From the NCBI GenBank assembly GCA_963668435.2, contig CAXXSC010000008.1:1-64000 (forward strand): DNA of 64,000 nucleotides, in the 5' to 3' direction. Position numbers and translations under genes: made by a program. The notes under the pieces are model-generated. The model had not been told where the DNA came from. It ran no database searches and worked only from the letters and a program-made list of their open reading frames with translations. Position 1 is the first letter of the stretch. Each line of letters begins with the position of its first letter. Positions 50,692 through 59,810 of this stretch are shown here, piece after piece. The DNA is from G963668435 sp963668435. Its GTDB lineage: Bacteria; Latescibacterota; Latescibacteria; Latescibacterales; Latescibacteraceae.

Positions 50692-51660
50692 TCATCTATC
50701 CTCTTCGTCACTGATATCAGCCGCATAGAGATAGCGTTTGAGAAGCGGGACATATTTGCTCCATGTCTCACCGCCTTTTCGGGCCTCGTCTGTGACTCGA
50801 TTGACTGCGTTAAGCTTTGCATCCATTTCATCGGCATAATATAGCACGAAGCCCTCGGGAATCATGGGCTCAACCGGTGACGAAAACTCTTTATGCCCCT
50901 GATGTGCAAGCATGAGATGGCTGAGAAGCATTTTCAAATGCGAGGGAAATCCATCAACCCGTTCGCACATATTCCGAACAAAACGTTCGCCGATAATGAT
51001 ATGCCCTTCGAGCCGCCCCTCAACCGTGTACTCGATCACCGTTGTCGCCGAATACTCCCGCATTTTTCCGACATCATGCAGCAGAGCCGCCAAGATAAGC
51101 AGGTCACGGTCAAGTTCCGGATGAACCGAGGCCATGTAATTGCATATGCCGGTTACACCACAGGCGTGTTCAATCAGGCCGCCGAGGTATGGATGATGCC
51201 AGTTCATGCCGCCGGGGCTCGAAGCATAATCTGCCATGAAGGTCTCATTGGAGAAAATGAGCTTTGCCAGTTCGGAAAGATGCGGGTTTGTAATGCTTTC
51301 GACATACTCCATGACTGTCGTTTTCAGTTTATCAATATCACAGGGTGTTTTAGGGAGAAATGATGACGGATCATATTCACCTTCATTTGCCAACCTGATC
51401 TTGTCTATTTTAAGTTGCGGCTTGTCGCGATAGCTGCCGGCACGTGCCTGTACTTTTGCTACTTTACCCTTTACAAGCACCTCTTTCTGTGATAGCGCGT
51501 CATCCCAGATAACACCGGGTATTGACCCACTGCTGTCCGACAGCTCAATATCAAGCCTCGTTCCACCCTCATACGCTTTCAACTCTGACCGTTTCAGTGC
51601 GTAAAATCCAATAAAAGCATCGCCATCCGCGACATCAGCAAGTTTCGGTTGTTCAATCAT
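50692..51660 (-). CDS. OB-fold/HD-domain 3'-5' exoribonuclease, YhaM-like
   Basis: The 322-residue protein has an N-terminal OB-fold nucleic-acid domain (residues ~1-95; GDAFIGFYALKRSELKAYEGG, GVIWDDAL) and an HD domain with HHPYLGGLIEHACGV, LLHDVGKMREY and HLMLAHQG ligand positions. This is the arrangement of YhaM, a Firmicutes 3'-5' exoribonuclease, and its relatives. The start overlaps the end of the cyclo-ligase gene by eight bases, so the two genes are expressed together. It converges with the DUF362 gene. Confidence 0.88.
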   Translation of the reverse strand: MIEQPKLADVADGDAFIGFYALKRSELKAYEGGTRLDIELSDSSGSIPGVIWDDALSQKEVLVKGKVAKVQARAGSYRDKPQLKIDKIRLANEGEYDPSSFLPKTPCDIDKLKTTVMEYVESITNPHLSELAKLIFSNETFMADYASSPGGMNWHHPYLGGLIEHACGVTGICNYMASVHPELDRDLLILAALLHDVGKMREYSATTVIEYTVEGRLEGHIIIGERFVRNMCERVDGFPSHLKMLLSHLMLAHQGHKEFSSPVEPMIPEGFVLYYADEMDAKLNAVNRVTDEARKGGETWSKYVPLLKRYLYAADISDEEDR

Positions 51661-52237
51661 GGGACACCCTGATTATTTCTTTTTCGTTTACGATTATATC
51701 GAGACAAGCATCATGCTCTTCGACCGGCACTGTTTCGAGTTCCTGGAAAGAATACGCCAGACCACAGACCGGACAACGGCATTCTTTAATGAAGGAATCA
51801 TAAAAACCGCCACCCATACCGAGCCTCCTTCCTGCCCTGTCATACCCGACAAGGGGCGCGATAACAAGATCAAGTGAAGAAGGAGGCATCTCACGCGACT
51901 GATCAAATTCAGGCTCCATGATGCCGAATTGGCCGGGTTTCAGATCGTCAAGTGACAGTATTCGAACATGCCGCATCTGGCGGCTGCCGGGAACACACTT
52001 CGGCACAACAACAGTCCTGCCTTCATCGAAAAGCTTATATAGCAGACCGAGAGTATCGACTTCGTTGCCAAGAGAGGACACATAAATATGAACTCGCCCG
52101 GCACGTCGCCATTCAGGCAATGATAGAATCTTTGCATGAATTGTATTACATGATTCGCGATAGCCTGTCATATCAAGATCATTCCGCATTGTGCGCAGTT
52201 TTGATCTCAAGAGCTTCTTTTCACTGGAAATATTCAT
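51653..52237 (-). CDS. 5-formyltetrahydrofolate cyclo-ligase
   Basis: The 194-residue protein has the family's N-terminal KKLLRSKLRTMRNDL basic segment, the IYVSSLGNEVDTLGLL core and the ATP-site motif LVGYDRAGRRLGMGGGFYD. The enzyme converts 5-formyl-THF to 5,10-methenyl-THF with ATP. GGAG lies about nine bases before the ATG. It is the first gene of a two-gene unit with the YhaM-like nuclease. Confidence 0.93.
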   Translation of the reverse strand: MNISSEKKLLRSKLRTMRNDLDMTGYRESCNTIHAKILSLPEWRRAGRVHIYVSSLGNEVDTLGLLYKLFDEGRTVVVPKCVPGSRQMRHVRILSLDDLKPGQFGIMEPEFDQSREMPPSSLDLVIAPLVGYDRAGRRLGMGGGFYDSFIKECRCPVCGLAYSFQELETVPVEEHDACLDIIVNEKEIIRVSHD

Positions 52238-52381
52238 TACTTAATTCTCCGCTTTGACAATTATAAGATAATGTACACGCAAACACTAACAATCCCAAGT
52301 TTTTTCATGACCTCCTGTTACTACGTTCATAAAAAAGGGTCCGCAAAGAGTAAAAACAAGCAGATACCGACTAAATCATTC

Positions 52382-52410
52382 TTGCATTAAGAACAAATAT
52401 TTCTTATATT
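52382..52410 (+). promoter_or_regulatory. Promoter of the CAU tRNA gene
   Basis: TTGCAT (52382-52387) and TATATT (52405-52410) are spaced by 17 bases and end 12 bases before the tRNA 5' end. Confidence 0.65.
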
Positions 52411-52422
52411 AAATTTCTGTGC

Positions 52423-52498
52423 GGGCCCTTAGCTCAGTGGTTAGAGCCACCGGCTCATAACCGGTTGGTCCAAGGTTCAAGTCCTTGAGGGCCCACCA
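52423..52498 (+). tRNA. tRNA with CAU anticodon, probably tRNA-Ile2 (lysidine type)
   Basis: A 76-base cloverleaf with acceptor GGGCCCT/AGGGCCC, D-arm TAGCTCAGTGGTTAGAGC, anticodon stem ACCGG/CCGGT, anticodon CAT at 52456-52458, T-arm loop GGTTCAAGTCC and an encoded CCA. The first base pair is normal, so it is not the initiator. It carries C4-G69 and C5-G68 and resembles the isoleucine tRNA whose C34 is modified to lysidine by TilS more than the usual elongator methionine tRNA. The isotype is therefore probably Ile(AUA), but Met cannot be excluded. Confidence 0.93.
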
Positions 52499-52637
52499 TT
52501 TTTTATTTTATCATTTATTCTTTTTTCAAGACTGTAAAAATGTTCTTGTCAAGTTTGTATTCAGTTTCTTATTTATGAATGATAGTACAACACAACTATC
52601 TGTATTTTTCGTGTTTTCAGTCATGTTTTTTTTAAGC

Positions 52638-52714
52638 GGGCGATTAGCTCAGTTGGTTAGAGTGCGGCGCTCACATCGCCGAGGTCACTGGTTCGAACCC
52701 AGTATCGCCCACCA
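52638..52714 (+). tRNA. tRNA-Val (CAC)
   Basis: A 77-base cloverleaf with acceptor GGGCGAT/ATCGCCC, D-arm TAGCTCAGTTGGTTAGAG, anticodon stem CGGCG/CGCCG, anticodon CAC at 52672-52674, T-arm ACTGG/CCAGT with loop TTCGAAC, and an encoded CCA. It reads the valine codon GUG. It follows the CAU tRNA by 139 bp in the same direction; a separate weak promoter (TTGTCA/TTATTT near 52546-52574) is possible. Confidence 0.96.
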
Positions 52715-52812
52715 TAGAAAGGGATCGTGGGTTGTCCGTAATATCGCGCGGTATCCTGATCATATTTTACAACGAAGGTTCGGTTTCAACTTATAGAAAC
52801 AGCTAGCTTGGG

Positions 52813-52842
52813 GTGCATCCAGATGATGCGCTCTTTTTTTTT
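52813..52842 (+). terminator. Terminator after tRNA-Val
   Basis: GTGCATC pairs with GATGCGC (one G-U) around CAGAT, followed by TC and a run of nine T. It ends 12 bases before the start of the Nif3-family gene, so that gene may depend on read-through or on a promoter not recognised here. Confidence 0.7.
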
Positions 52843-52853
52843 CGAGGCTCTTG

Positions 52854-53963
52854 ATGGCAAAAATATGTAATGCAACTGCTGTAATGGAAAATTGGGCACC
52901 ACTCGCCAGCGCGGAGAACTGGGACAATGTCGGTCTCATGTGCGGTGATCCAGATCAGGAGGTCCACACCATTGTCATCGCCCTTGACCTCACAGATGAA
53001 ATTCTTGACAAGGCATCCATACTCCCCTATCCTCTTGTTATCACACATCATCCACCAATTTTCAAACCACTTACCTCACTGACCGAAAATAATCCAGCAT
53101 CCCGTCTGATATACAGAGCAATCAGGAAAAACGTATCCCTCTATGCAAGTCATACAAATCTCGATAAAGCCCCGAACGGTGTCAGTCAAGCTCTGGCAGA
53201 AACACTCGACCTTCATGACGTGAAACTCCTTCAACCTCAATGTGATCAGAAAAAATTCATTACATACGCCCCTTCATCTCATATCGATAATATACGAAAT
53301 GCTATTGCAGAAACAGGTGGCGGTCACATCGGTGAATACAGCAACTGCTCTTTCAGCTTTAACGGCAGCGGAACATATATTCCGCTGGAAAGTGCCGAAC
53401 CATTTGAGGGACGTATTGGCGAGCTTTCCCGTGTTGAAGAGGTCCGTCTTGAAATGACTATTCCAGCCATCCTTGCGGGTGAATGTGTAAAAGCCGCTCG
53501 CAGTGTTCATCCCTATGACGAAATGGCGTATGAGCTCATTTCACTTGACAATACAGGTATTCAGTACGGATATGGTGCTGTCGGATTTCTTTCAGAACCA
53601 TTGAATCAAGAAGACTTCATTGAGCATGTCGGAAAATGCTTAAACACCGGCCTTCTTGCGACAAAAGCAACACCACGCAAAATAATCCAACGTGTTGCAG
53701 TGATGGGCGGCAGTGGAAAGAGCCTTATCTCCTCTGCGGTCAAAGCTGGAGCTGATGCTTATGTCAGTGCCGAACTTGGACATCATGCAAGTCTTGATTA
53801 TCAAAATGATATTTTTCTCATCGACGCGGGTCATCGTTCTACCGAATTACCGGTTTTATCGGCTATCTATAAAAAATTCAGCGAGCACCCTTTATTCTCT
53901 GATTGTCAAATAATAATTGAAAACGGCGAGAATGTGCTCAAAACTTATAATTTATTAAAATAA
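52854..53963 (+). CDS. Nif3-like dinuclear metal-centre hexameric protein (DUF34/YqfO type)
   Basis: The 369-residue protein has the paired metal-ligand motifs of the family: VITHHPPIFKPL and SHTNLDKAPNGV in the N-terminal half, and GADAYVSAELGHHASLDY with DAGHRSTE near the C-terminus. An insert of ~100 residues (YAPSSHIDNIRNAIAETGGG, YDEMAYELISL) corresponds to the PII-like domain of the longer YqfO form. Function is debated; links to GTP cyclohydrolase I-type folate steps and metal handling are known. The ATG at 52854 is used; a TTG precedes it directly. Confidence 0.9.
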   Translation: MAKICNATAVMENWAPLASAENWDNVGLMCGDPDQEVHTIVIALDLTDEILDKASILPYPLVITHHPPIFKPLTSLTENNPASRLIYRAIRKNVSLYASHTNLDKAPNGVSQALAETLDLHDVKLLQPQCDQKKFITYAPSSHIDNIRNAIAETGGGHIGEYSNCSFSFNGSGTYIPLESAEPFEGRIGELSRVEEVRLEMTIPAILAGECVKAARSVHPYDEMAYELISLDNTGIQYGYGAVGFLSEPLNQEDFIEHVGKCLNTGLLATKATPRKIIQRVAVMGGSGKSLISSAVKAGADAYVSAELGHHASLDYQNDIFLIDAGHRSTELPVLSAIYKKFSEHPLFSDCQIIIENGENVLKTYNLLK

Positions 53964-53990
53964 CAAACATACAAATAATGGAGGTTCACG

Positions 53991-54713
53991 ATGCAGGAAA
54001 AATTACTCAATCTGCTTGTTGCCCAGGAAATTGATCTTGAAATTGACAGGCTTGTCAATGCCAAAAAAGAATATCCCCAGGAAATGGAAAAACTGCAGAA
54101 AGAAATCGACGATCTTGAAAAGGGTGTCGAGAATTTAAAAAATAAGATTCTGGAAAACAAAAAATCCCGCGATCTTATCGAAGATGAAATTGCTGCGGAA
54201 AAAGAAACTCTTGAGAAAAAAGAAAAACGCCTTCTCGAAACAAAATCAAACAAAGAATACACTGCTGTTCAGCATGAGATAGAGGCGGCACGAGAAAAAA
54301 TCGACAATTTCGAGACAGAAGACCTCGAGCTTATGAATGATCTGGACGAGTTAACTCCAAATCTCGAGGAAATGTCTGGTAAGCTAGAAACGACCCAGCA
54401 GGAAAACACTGAAAAGATAAAAGAAATACAGACAAAATTCGATTCAATTGAATCAGATATCGCCGCTCTCGACTCTAAACGTGAAGAAGCGATTTCGGCT
54501 GTTGACGGAAGGCCTCTCGTTGCATATAAACGCCTTCGCCAGAGCAAAAGCGGTATTGCAATTTCCGCAGTCGATCACCAGAAACACGCCTGCACAGGTT
54601 GTTTCAAACAGCTTCCGCCTCAGAAAGTTATGGAAGTCCGTCGTGCCAATAAATTGATTTTCTGTGAAAACTGCGGCCGGATTCTTGTTTGGGATAATCG
54701 CGAGGACAGCTAA
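53991..54713 (+). CDS. Coiled-coil protein with C-terminal C4 zinc ribbon
   Basis: 240 residues. About 180 residues of heptad-rich sequence (LEIDRLVNAKKEYPQEMEKL onward) form a long antiparallel coiled-coil hairpin. The C-terminal zinc ribbon has CTGC and CENC pairs about 30 residues apart, followed by the LVWD end. This is the CT398-type zf-RING_7 family, proposed to act in flagellar export, protein secretion or nucleic-acid contexts in different bacteria, without a settled function. It is 27 bp after the Nif3-family gene, a frequent pairing, and preceded by GGAGG. Confidence 0.9.
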   Translation: MQEKLLNLLVAQEIDLEIDRLVNAKKEYPQEMEKLQKEIDDLEKGVENLKNKILENKKSRDLIEDEIAAEKETLEKKEKRLLETKSNKEYTAVQHEIEAAREKIDNFETEDLELMNDLDELTPNLEEMSGKLETTQQENTEKIKEIQTKFDSIESDIAALDSKREEAISAVDGRPLVAYKRLRQSKSGIAISAVDHQKHACTGCFKQLPPQKVMEVRRANKLIFCENCGRILVWDNREDS

Positions 54714-54787
54714 TCAAAAAACGTAGATCGCAGACTTTTCATTGTCGATACGTGTAATTGACTGAGCAGGATTGCGGTATCCTAACT

Positions 54788-56071
54788 TTATCGCCGTGAG
54801 AGGCGTTTCTTGTCAGGAACAAGCCATTCGAGTGGATTTTCCGGATTCTTTCCATTGATGATTTCTACAAGAAGCCGAGCTTCTTTATCATCAAAAAGTC
54901 CTGAACTCCCGGCACTGCCCAGGACATCACCCTCCTGAACGATATCACCCATTTCAACAAAAATATCGGTCAGGTGAGCATAGATAGTATAATAATGCGG
55001 TGAGTGAAAAAGCCATACAAGATTTCCGTACCCCCGCATATACATCGTCTGCATCACAATACCGGTCCCGATAGCGTGAACAGGATCGCCGAAATGGGCG
55101 GCGATTTCGATACCACGGTTTCTTGTTTTTGTTTTCGTTTTTGGATCGGTAACCAGACCAAACTGTGATAATACTTGCCCTGCGGCAGGCCAGGGCAATA
55201 CACCCTTCCGACCTCCGAAATTATATTTCTTAACCTCTTCCGGAATATTGTCTACAAATTTCTTGCGCTTAACCTGGCTGTCGATTTTTCGTTGAACTTC
55301 CGCGAGTTCAGCTTCTATTGCCGCTTTTTCCCGTTCATTTTTTTGGATTTCTTCCAAGGTTAACTGTGTATCTTCGATGATACGGTCAAGCCATTTTTTA
55401 CGTTCGTCTTTTTTCTTTTCAAGTGAAAGCAAATCGCTTTTTTTGCGATTCTCCAATGCGCGTTGAGCTTTTCTCGCATTACTCAAGGTGCTCATTGCAG
55501 ACTCTATGGTCTGTTTTTGCGAATCGATTTCGTCAAGTACTTTTATATCTTCGCGAGCCATAGCGGTGAAAACACGTATGCCCCTGAGAATCGAAGACAT
55601 TGAAGCACCGCTCAGGAACAGCCCGAGGGGTGAAACCCTCTGACGGATATACATGGATCGTAGGCGCGCGGCATAGGAATCCGCTTTGCTTTTCAGATGG
55701 TTTTCTGTTGAGGAGAGTTGACTGCGGGAATTATCGATTTCTCTTTCCAGGCGACGCTCTTTGTTCTTGATTGAAATAATATCGTTATTAATATTCTTAA
55801 TATCTTTTTCAGCAGAATTAAGCCGTTTTTCAACTTCCTTTTTTTCTTTTTCCTTCTCTCGCAGCTTTTTCTTGTTCTCTTCGATTTTCTGTTTCGATTT
55901 CTGGTATTTCTCATCAAGTGTTTCGATCTGTTTTTTTAGATCATCATCAACTGCAGCAGACACATAATCACCGAGAAGTCCCAGGAAAAGAATGAGAACA
56001 GCGCATACGGCCCAAAAGGTATACGCATTACCCTGACGCAAATTATGATTATTCTGTTTTCTACCATCCAT
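54788..56071 (-). CDS. envC: EnvC-like murein hydrolase activator (degenerate LytM/M23 domain)
   Basis: The 427-residue protein has a membrane or signal segment (FWAVCAVLILFLGLLGDYVSA), a long coiled coil (~residues 40-280) and a C-terminal LytM domain (~320-415; YGNLVWLFHSPHYYTIYAHLTD). The zinc ligands of active M23 peptidases are missing: the HxxxD position reads NRGIEIA and the HxH position reads RLLVEI. It should therefore activate amidases rather than cut peptidoglycan, as EnvC does. It lies 16 bp after ftsX in an ftsE-ftsX-envC order, and EnvC is the known partner recruited by FtsEX. This is strong contextual support. Confidence 0.9.
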   Translation of the reverse strand: MDGRKQNNHNLRQGNAYTFWAVCAVLILFLGLLGDYVSAAVDDDLKKQIETLDEKYQKSKQKIEENKKKLREKEKEKKEVEKRLNSAEKDIKNINNDIISIKNKERRLEREIDNSRSQLSSTENHLKSKADSYAARLRSMYIRQRVSPLGLFLSGASMSSILRGIRVFTAMAREDIKVLDEIDSQKQTIESAMSTLSNARKAQRALENRKKSDLLSLEKKKDERKKWLDRIIEDTQLTLEEIQKNEREKAAIEAELAEVQRKIDSQVKRKKFVDNIPEEVKKYNFGGRKGVLPWPAAGQVLSQFGLVTDPKTKTKTRNRGIEIAAHFGDPVHAIGTGIVMQTMYMRGYGNLVWLFHSPHYYTIYAHLTDIFVEMGDIVQEGDVLGSAGSSGLFDDKEARLLVEIINGKNPENPLEWLVPDKKRLSRR

Positions 56072-56086
56072 AAACGTATTCCGGTA

Positions 56087-56965
56087 TCAGAATGCACGCC
56101 GTACAGCAATGAAACTCCCTAAAAGGCCCATGAAGGCGCCAATGGGAATTATTAAAGCCAACTCCAAACCGCCATAGGGCAGTGAAGTTCCAGGGCGTGT
56201 AAGAACTGCAATATATGTCTCAATATTAGGAAAAGTTTTTATTGTCCATGTATAAACACCGTACATAAACAGAAATGAGATAATACCTGACAGTAATCCC
56301 TGCATAAGCCCTTCAACATAAAACGGCCTCCTGATGAAACTATCGGTCGCACCCACCAGTTGCATAATCTCAATCGTTTCTTTTCTCGAAAGTACTGTCA
56401 TGCTGATTGTGTTTGCAATTATCAGCATACAAGCTGCTGTGGCCAGAGAGAGCAAAACTGTAACCACAATAAAGAAAGCGATAAAGAGTACATCGAGACG
56501 TGACATCCATTCGTGCCCATACTCAATAGCCTCAACACCATTTATCGTGCTTATTCTCTGGGCAACTGTTTCAAGATCAGCTGCCATGCGGAAATCTTTG
56601 GCCATCTTGACTACTATCGTCCTTGGCAGAGGATTTTCACCTATTGTCGAAATGAGATCATCGCCATACATTTTTTCGAATTCTTTTCTCGCATCCTCTT
56701 TGCTCATTATGTTTGTCGATTCGACCTCTTTCATCGAGGCAATAACGGCATCCAGTGCAAGCATGTCCTCATCAGACATGACATCAAGGAGATATACATT
56801 GATCTCTTCATTTCCGCGAACTTTCTCGACAACAGAATTCATAAATAGCGAAAAGACTGCAAAGGAAGAAAATACAGTCAGTGTTACTGTAATTGTCAGT
56901 ATGGAAACAAGCGACATAACCGGATTGCGACTCGTACTGTTGATAGCCTCACGAAAAGCATACAT
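56087..56965 (-). CDS. ftsX: Cell division protein FtsX
   Basis: The ~292-residue permease-like protein has one N-terminal helix (VMSLVSILTITVTLTVFSSFAV), a periplasmic domain (~residues 40-160; EEINVYLLDVMSDEDMLALD), and three C-terminal helices, the FtsX topology. The start at 56963-56965 is preferred to the longer 56992 start: it overlaps the ftsE stop as ATGA and has GGGAGG eight bases before it. With FtsE it forms the ATP-driven complex that recruits and gates EnvC at the septum. Confidence 0.94.
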   Translation of the reverse strand: MYAFREAINSTSRNPVMSLVSILTITVTLTVFSSFAVFSLFMNSVVEKVRGNEEINVYLLDVMSDEDMLALDAVIASMKEVESTNIMSKEDARKEFEKMYGDDLISTIGENPLPRTIVVKMAKDFRMAADLETVAQRISTINGVEAIEYGHEWMSRLDVLFIAFFIVVTVLLSLATAACMLIIANTISMTVLSRKETIEIMQLVGATDSFIRRPFYVEGLMQGLLSGIISFLFMYGVYTWTIKTFPNIETYIAVLTRPGTSLPYGGLELALIIPIGAFMGLLGSFIAVRRAF

Positions 56966-57612
56966 CAGCACAGCCTCCCGTTTTCGAGACAAATTACGCG
57001 TGAATTGCCCCGTTGACTGAAATCTGCTCTATGAGTCGCCATCAGAACAGCTGTGCCGCTGTGATTGATCTTCTCGAGTAGCTCGATTATGCCGATGGCG
57101 TTCTCATTGTCCAGATTACCGGTAGGTTCATCTGCAAGAAGGATGAAAGGATCGAGTACTATAGCACGAGCAATTGCCACACGCTGACATTCTCCGCCGG
57201 AAAGATCGCGTGGCCGGTGATTGAGACGATGAGTCATGCCAACTGTATTGAGCGCCTGGAGTGTGCGCTGTTTGACAATTTTCCGTTTCGCGCCGGTAAC
57301 TTCAAGAGCAAAAGCGACATTTTCGAATGCGGTTTTGTCTTTAAGAAGTTTGTAATCCTGGAAAATGAAACCAATGGAACGTCTGAGGTAAGGTATTTCG
57401 GAGCGCGGCGTCCGCCGTGTCTCTCTATCACGGACAACAACACTACCTGCCGTAGGTAGTAAATCATGATGAATAAGGCGAAGAACCGAACTTTTACCAG
57501 CTCCTGATGGCCCGAGGAGATAGACAAACTCACCTTTCTGAACGGAAAAGGTTACATCCTCAAGAATTTTCGTACTGCCGGACATAAGACTGACATTATC
57601 GAAAACAATCAT
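56965..57612 (-). CDS. ftsE: Cell division ATP-binding protein FtsE
   Basis: 215 residues with Walker A GPSGAGKSSVLRL, FIFQDYKLLKDKTAFENVAFAL (the FtsE-type Q-loop segment), signature LSGGECQRVAIARAI, Walker B ILLADEPTGNLD and switch His in LMATHRADF. The FtsE assignment rests on this sequence and on the overlapping ftsX gene. It energises FtsEX control of septal peptidoglycan hydrolysis. Confidence 0.95.
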   Translation of the reverse strand: MIVFDNVSLMSGSTKILEDVTFSVQKGEFVYLLGPSGAGKSSVLRLIHHDLLPTAGSVVVRDRETRRTPRSEIPYLRRSIGFIFQDYKLLKDKTAFENVAFALEVTGAKRKIVKQRTLQALNTVGMTHRLNHRPRDLSGGECQRVAIARAIVLDPFILLADEPTGNLDNENAIGIIELLEKINHSGTAVLMATHRADFSQRGNSRVICLENGRLC

Positions 57613-57649
57613 TGACCTTCCTCAGAAAGGATAAAAGTTCAGGTCTTAT

Positions 57650-58450
57650 TTAATTTTTCAGAGGATTCTCCAGAACATAGTGGACACGTTCTGAATTCTC
57701 AGATCCAAGCATGAAAGACATATCATCGAAACATGCTACAATTTCAAAAGGAGATTTTGCAATCAATTCTTCAATCTCGTTGAGATAGTATATTTTCTGA
57801 CGATGTGTTTCACAAAAGAAATCGTCGTTTTTTGAAATAACGAATCGATTTTCCTGTATTCTTTCCGTACGGTCGTATCTACAGGTTCGCTCGTATGAAA
57901 CATCACCGACCTTTTCTTCCATTCTGTGATTTGCAAAATACAGTTCTGAATTTTTAACCGTGCAGATATCAAAAACATAGAGACCACCAGGTTTCAAAAC
58001 CCGGGACGCCTCATTAAAAGCCCTGGCCACATCGACACTTTCCGTCAGATAATTAATGGAATCGTAAAGGCAGAGGACTGCATCAAACTTACCATCGAAA
58101 GGTAAAGCCGTCATTGAAGCCGCGGCGAGCGTGACGGATTTATGAAGGCCAGATAGTTTTTCACGAGCGACATGAAGCATTTCCGGAGACAAATCGGAGG
58201 CGGTAAGGCTGTATCCTGAAGCCGTCAAAGTCTGGGTCATGGTTCCTGTGCCGCAGGCGACTTCAAGAATCGAATGTACGGGAAAAGACAGGTACGAAAA
58301 TATAGAACAGATATAACGAGCCCAACCAACATAATCCACATGTTCCATCACAATGTCGTAAATATCGGCCAGTGCGGAATATGGATTGTTGTTATTGTCT
58401 GTTTTTTCCGCACCGGCATTATTTTCAAATATATCACGGTTCTGATGCAT
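57650..58450 (-). CDS. Class I SAM-dependent methyltransferase
   Basis: About 266 residues with the SAM motif I SILEVACGTGTMTQTL, acidic motif II SLTASDLSPEML, motif DAVLCLYDSINYL and LKPGGLYVFDICT. A C-terminal beta-rich extension follows. The substrate is unknown; no lipid- or quinone-specific motif is seen. A TTG (58465) and an ATG (58450) are both possible starts; the ATG is used, though neither has a clear ribosome site. It lies between the SurA-like gene and ftsE on the same strand. Confidence 0.85.
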   Translation of the reverse strand: MHQNRDIFENNAGAEKTDNNNNPYSALADIYDIVMEHVDYVGWARYICSIFSYLSFPVHSILEVACGTGTMTQTLTASGYSLTASDLSPEMLHVAREKLSGLHKSVTLAAASMTALPFDGKFDAVLCLYDSINYLTESVDVARAFNEASRVLKPGGLYVFDICTVKNSELYFANHRMEEKVGDVSYERTCRYDRTERIQENRFVISKNDDFFCETHRQKIYYLNEIEELIAKSPFEIVACFDDMSFMLGSENSERVHYVLENPLKN

Positions 58451-58485
58451 CGTTTTATATGACAATGGAAATTGACTTTCGCTAA

Positions 58486-59799
58486 TCAGTTCAGGCGTTT
58501 ATCGATGTATGTCTGCTGGCGAAGCTCAAGTAGGAGCCTGTTATATTCATCAATGAATTTCTGCTGACGGATGAGATTTTCTATCATCGTTCTGTCATCG
58601 ACAATGTTGAGCACGTGTGTCGGCTGATAATCATCAAGTTTGATAATGTGAAAGCCGTACTGGCTCTGGAATGGCGTACTGACTCCCCCTTTTTCCAACT
58701 CTCTAGCATGTTCGATAAACGAGGGAATGCCAGACTCCTGTGTTCCCTGGGCGCTGGTTATCCAATTGATTTTACCACCGAGCTCGCGTGATGTCTCATC
58801 CTCTGAATATTTCTTGGCCACATCTTCGAAAAGTTCACCATTTTCGACTACATTGGTTCTCATTTTTGAAAGACGGTCAATAAGCGCCTGGTTGTCATTA
58901 TCATTTGGCATAAGCACAATCATGATGTGACGTGCCTGAATCTCGTCACCACGAATATCTTCACATTTTATTATATGAAGGCCGTGGGTTGTTTCAATAA
59001 CATCTGAAATTTCACCTTTAGCGAGAGAGAATGCCGCAGTTGTAAAATCCGGATCATATCCGGAGGAACGTGTAAACCAATCAATGAAGCCGCCATCTTT
59101 GGCTGTACCGGGATCCTGTGAATACTCTTTTGCAAGTTCGCCGAAGTCTTCACCGTTCATGATTCTTTCACGAATTGATTTCAGCGTGTCTGTTGCCGCT
59201 TTTTTCCGTTCAAGGCTTACCTGAGGATACAGCAGGATATGACTTATCTTGAATCTTTCGGGAATTTCAGGAAGAGAATCGGAATTCGCTGAAATCCACT
59301 TTTCCATATCCTGGGGGGTTACCGATATATGATGGCTCATCATCATGCGAAGCTGGTCTAGAAGGAAATTGTTTCTTATGGCATCCGCGTACATACGGCG
59401 AATTTGAACCTCGGAAAGACCGTATTCCTCCAGACCTTTCTGATAGGCCTCTTCACTGCCATAACGTTGACGGAGCTGGGAGAGGCTGTTCTTAAGTTCA
59501 AGGTCGACATCCCGTTCATCAACTTCCAGCGAATCTCGTTCGGCTTTCATAACGAGCAAGCGATCGTCAATCATGCCCTCCAGAGTATCATCCCTTAACT
59601 TAAGAAGAACATTACGAGGGGTATTCATGTTCATATTGCGCGCCAGCATCTGACTGTTCACCTGCTTCTGGAGCTCCGAGAGGAGTATGACATCATCGCC
59701 GACAACCGCGACAATCGTTTCGAGCACATCAGCAGCCCATACTGACTTCATAAAGACTATTGCGCCGATGATTAACAGGAATGATATAAATTTCCGCAT
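58486..59799 (-). CDS. SurA-like periplasmic peptidylprolyl isomerase
   Basis: The 437-residue protein has a signal peptide (FISFLLIIGAIVFMKSVWA), a SurA N-terminal chaperone domain (ETIVAVVGDDVILLSELQKQV; EGMIDDRLLVMKAERD) and two parvulin domains. The first is near residues 180-280 (FKISHILLY, FGELAKEYSQDPGTAKDGG, GLHIIK), the second near 285-390 (ARHIMIVL, KYSEDETSRELGG, GFHIIKL). SurA folds outer-membrane beta-barrels, so a diderm envelope is implied. It starts 11 bp after the PPIase lipoprotein gene. Confidence 0.92.
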   Translation of the reverse strand: MRKFISFLLIIGAIVFMKSVWAADVLETIVAVVGDDVILLSELQKQVNSQMLARNMNMNTPRNVLLKLRDDTLEGMIDDRLLVMKAERDSLEVDERDVDLELKNSLSQLRQRYGSEEAYQKGLEEYGLSEVQIRRMYADAIRNNFLLDQLRMMMSHHISVTPQDMEKWISANSDSLPEIPERFKISHILLYPQVSLERKKAATDTLKSIRERIMNGEDFGELAKEYSQDPGTAKDGGFIDWFTRSSGYDPDFTTAAFSLAKGEISDVIETTHGLHIIKCEDIRGDEIQARHIMIVLMPNDNDNQALIDRLSKMRTNVVENGELFEDVAKKYSEDETSRELGGKINWITSAQGTQESGIPSFIEHARELEKGGVSTPFQSQYGFHIIKLDDYQPTHVLNIVDDRTMIENLIRQQKFIDEYNRLLLELRQQTYIDKRLN

Positions 59800-59810
59800 G
59801 CATTGATTCC

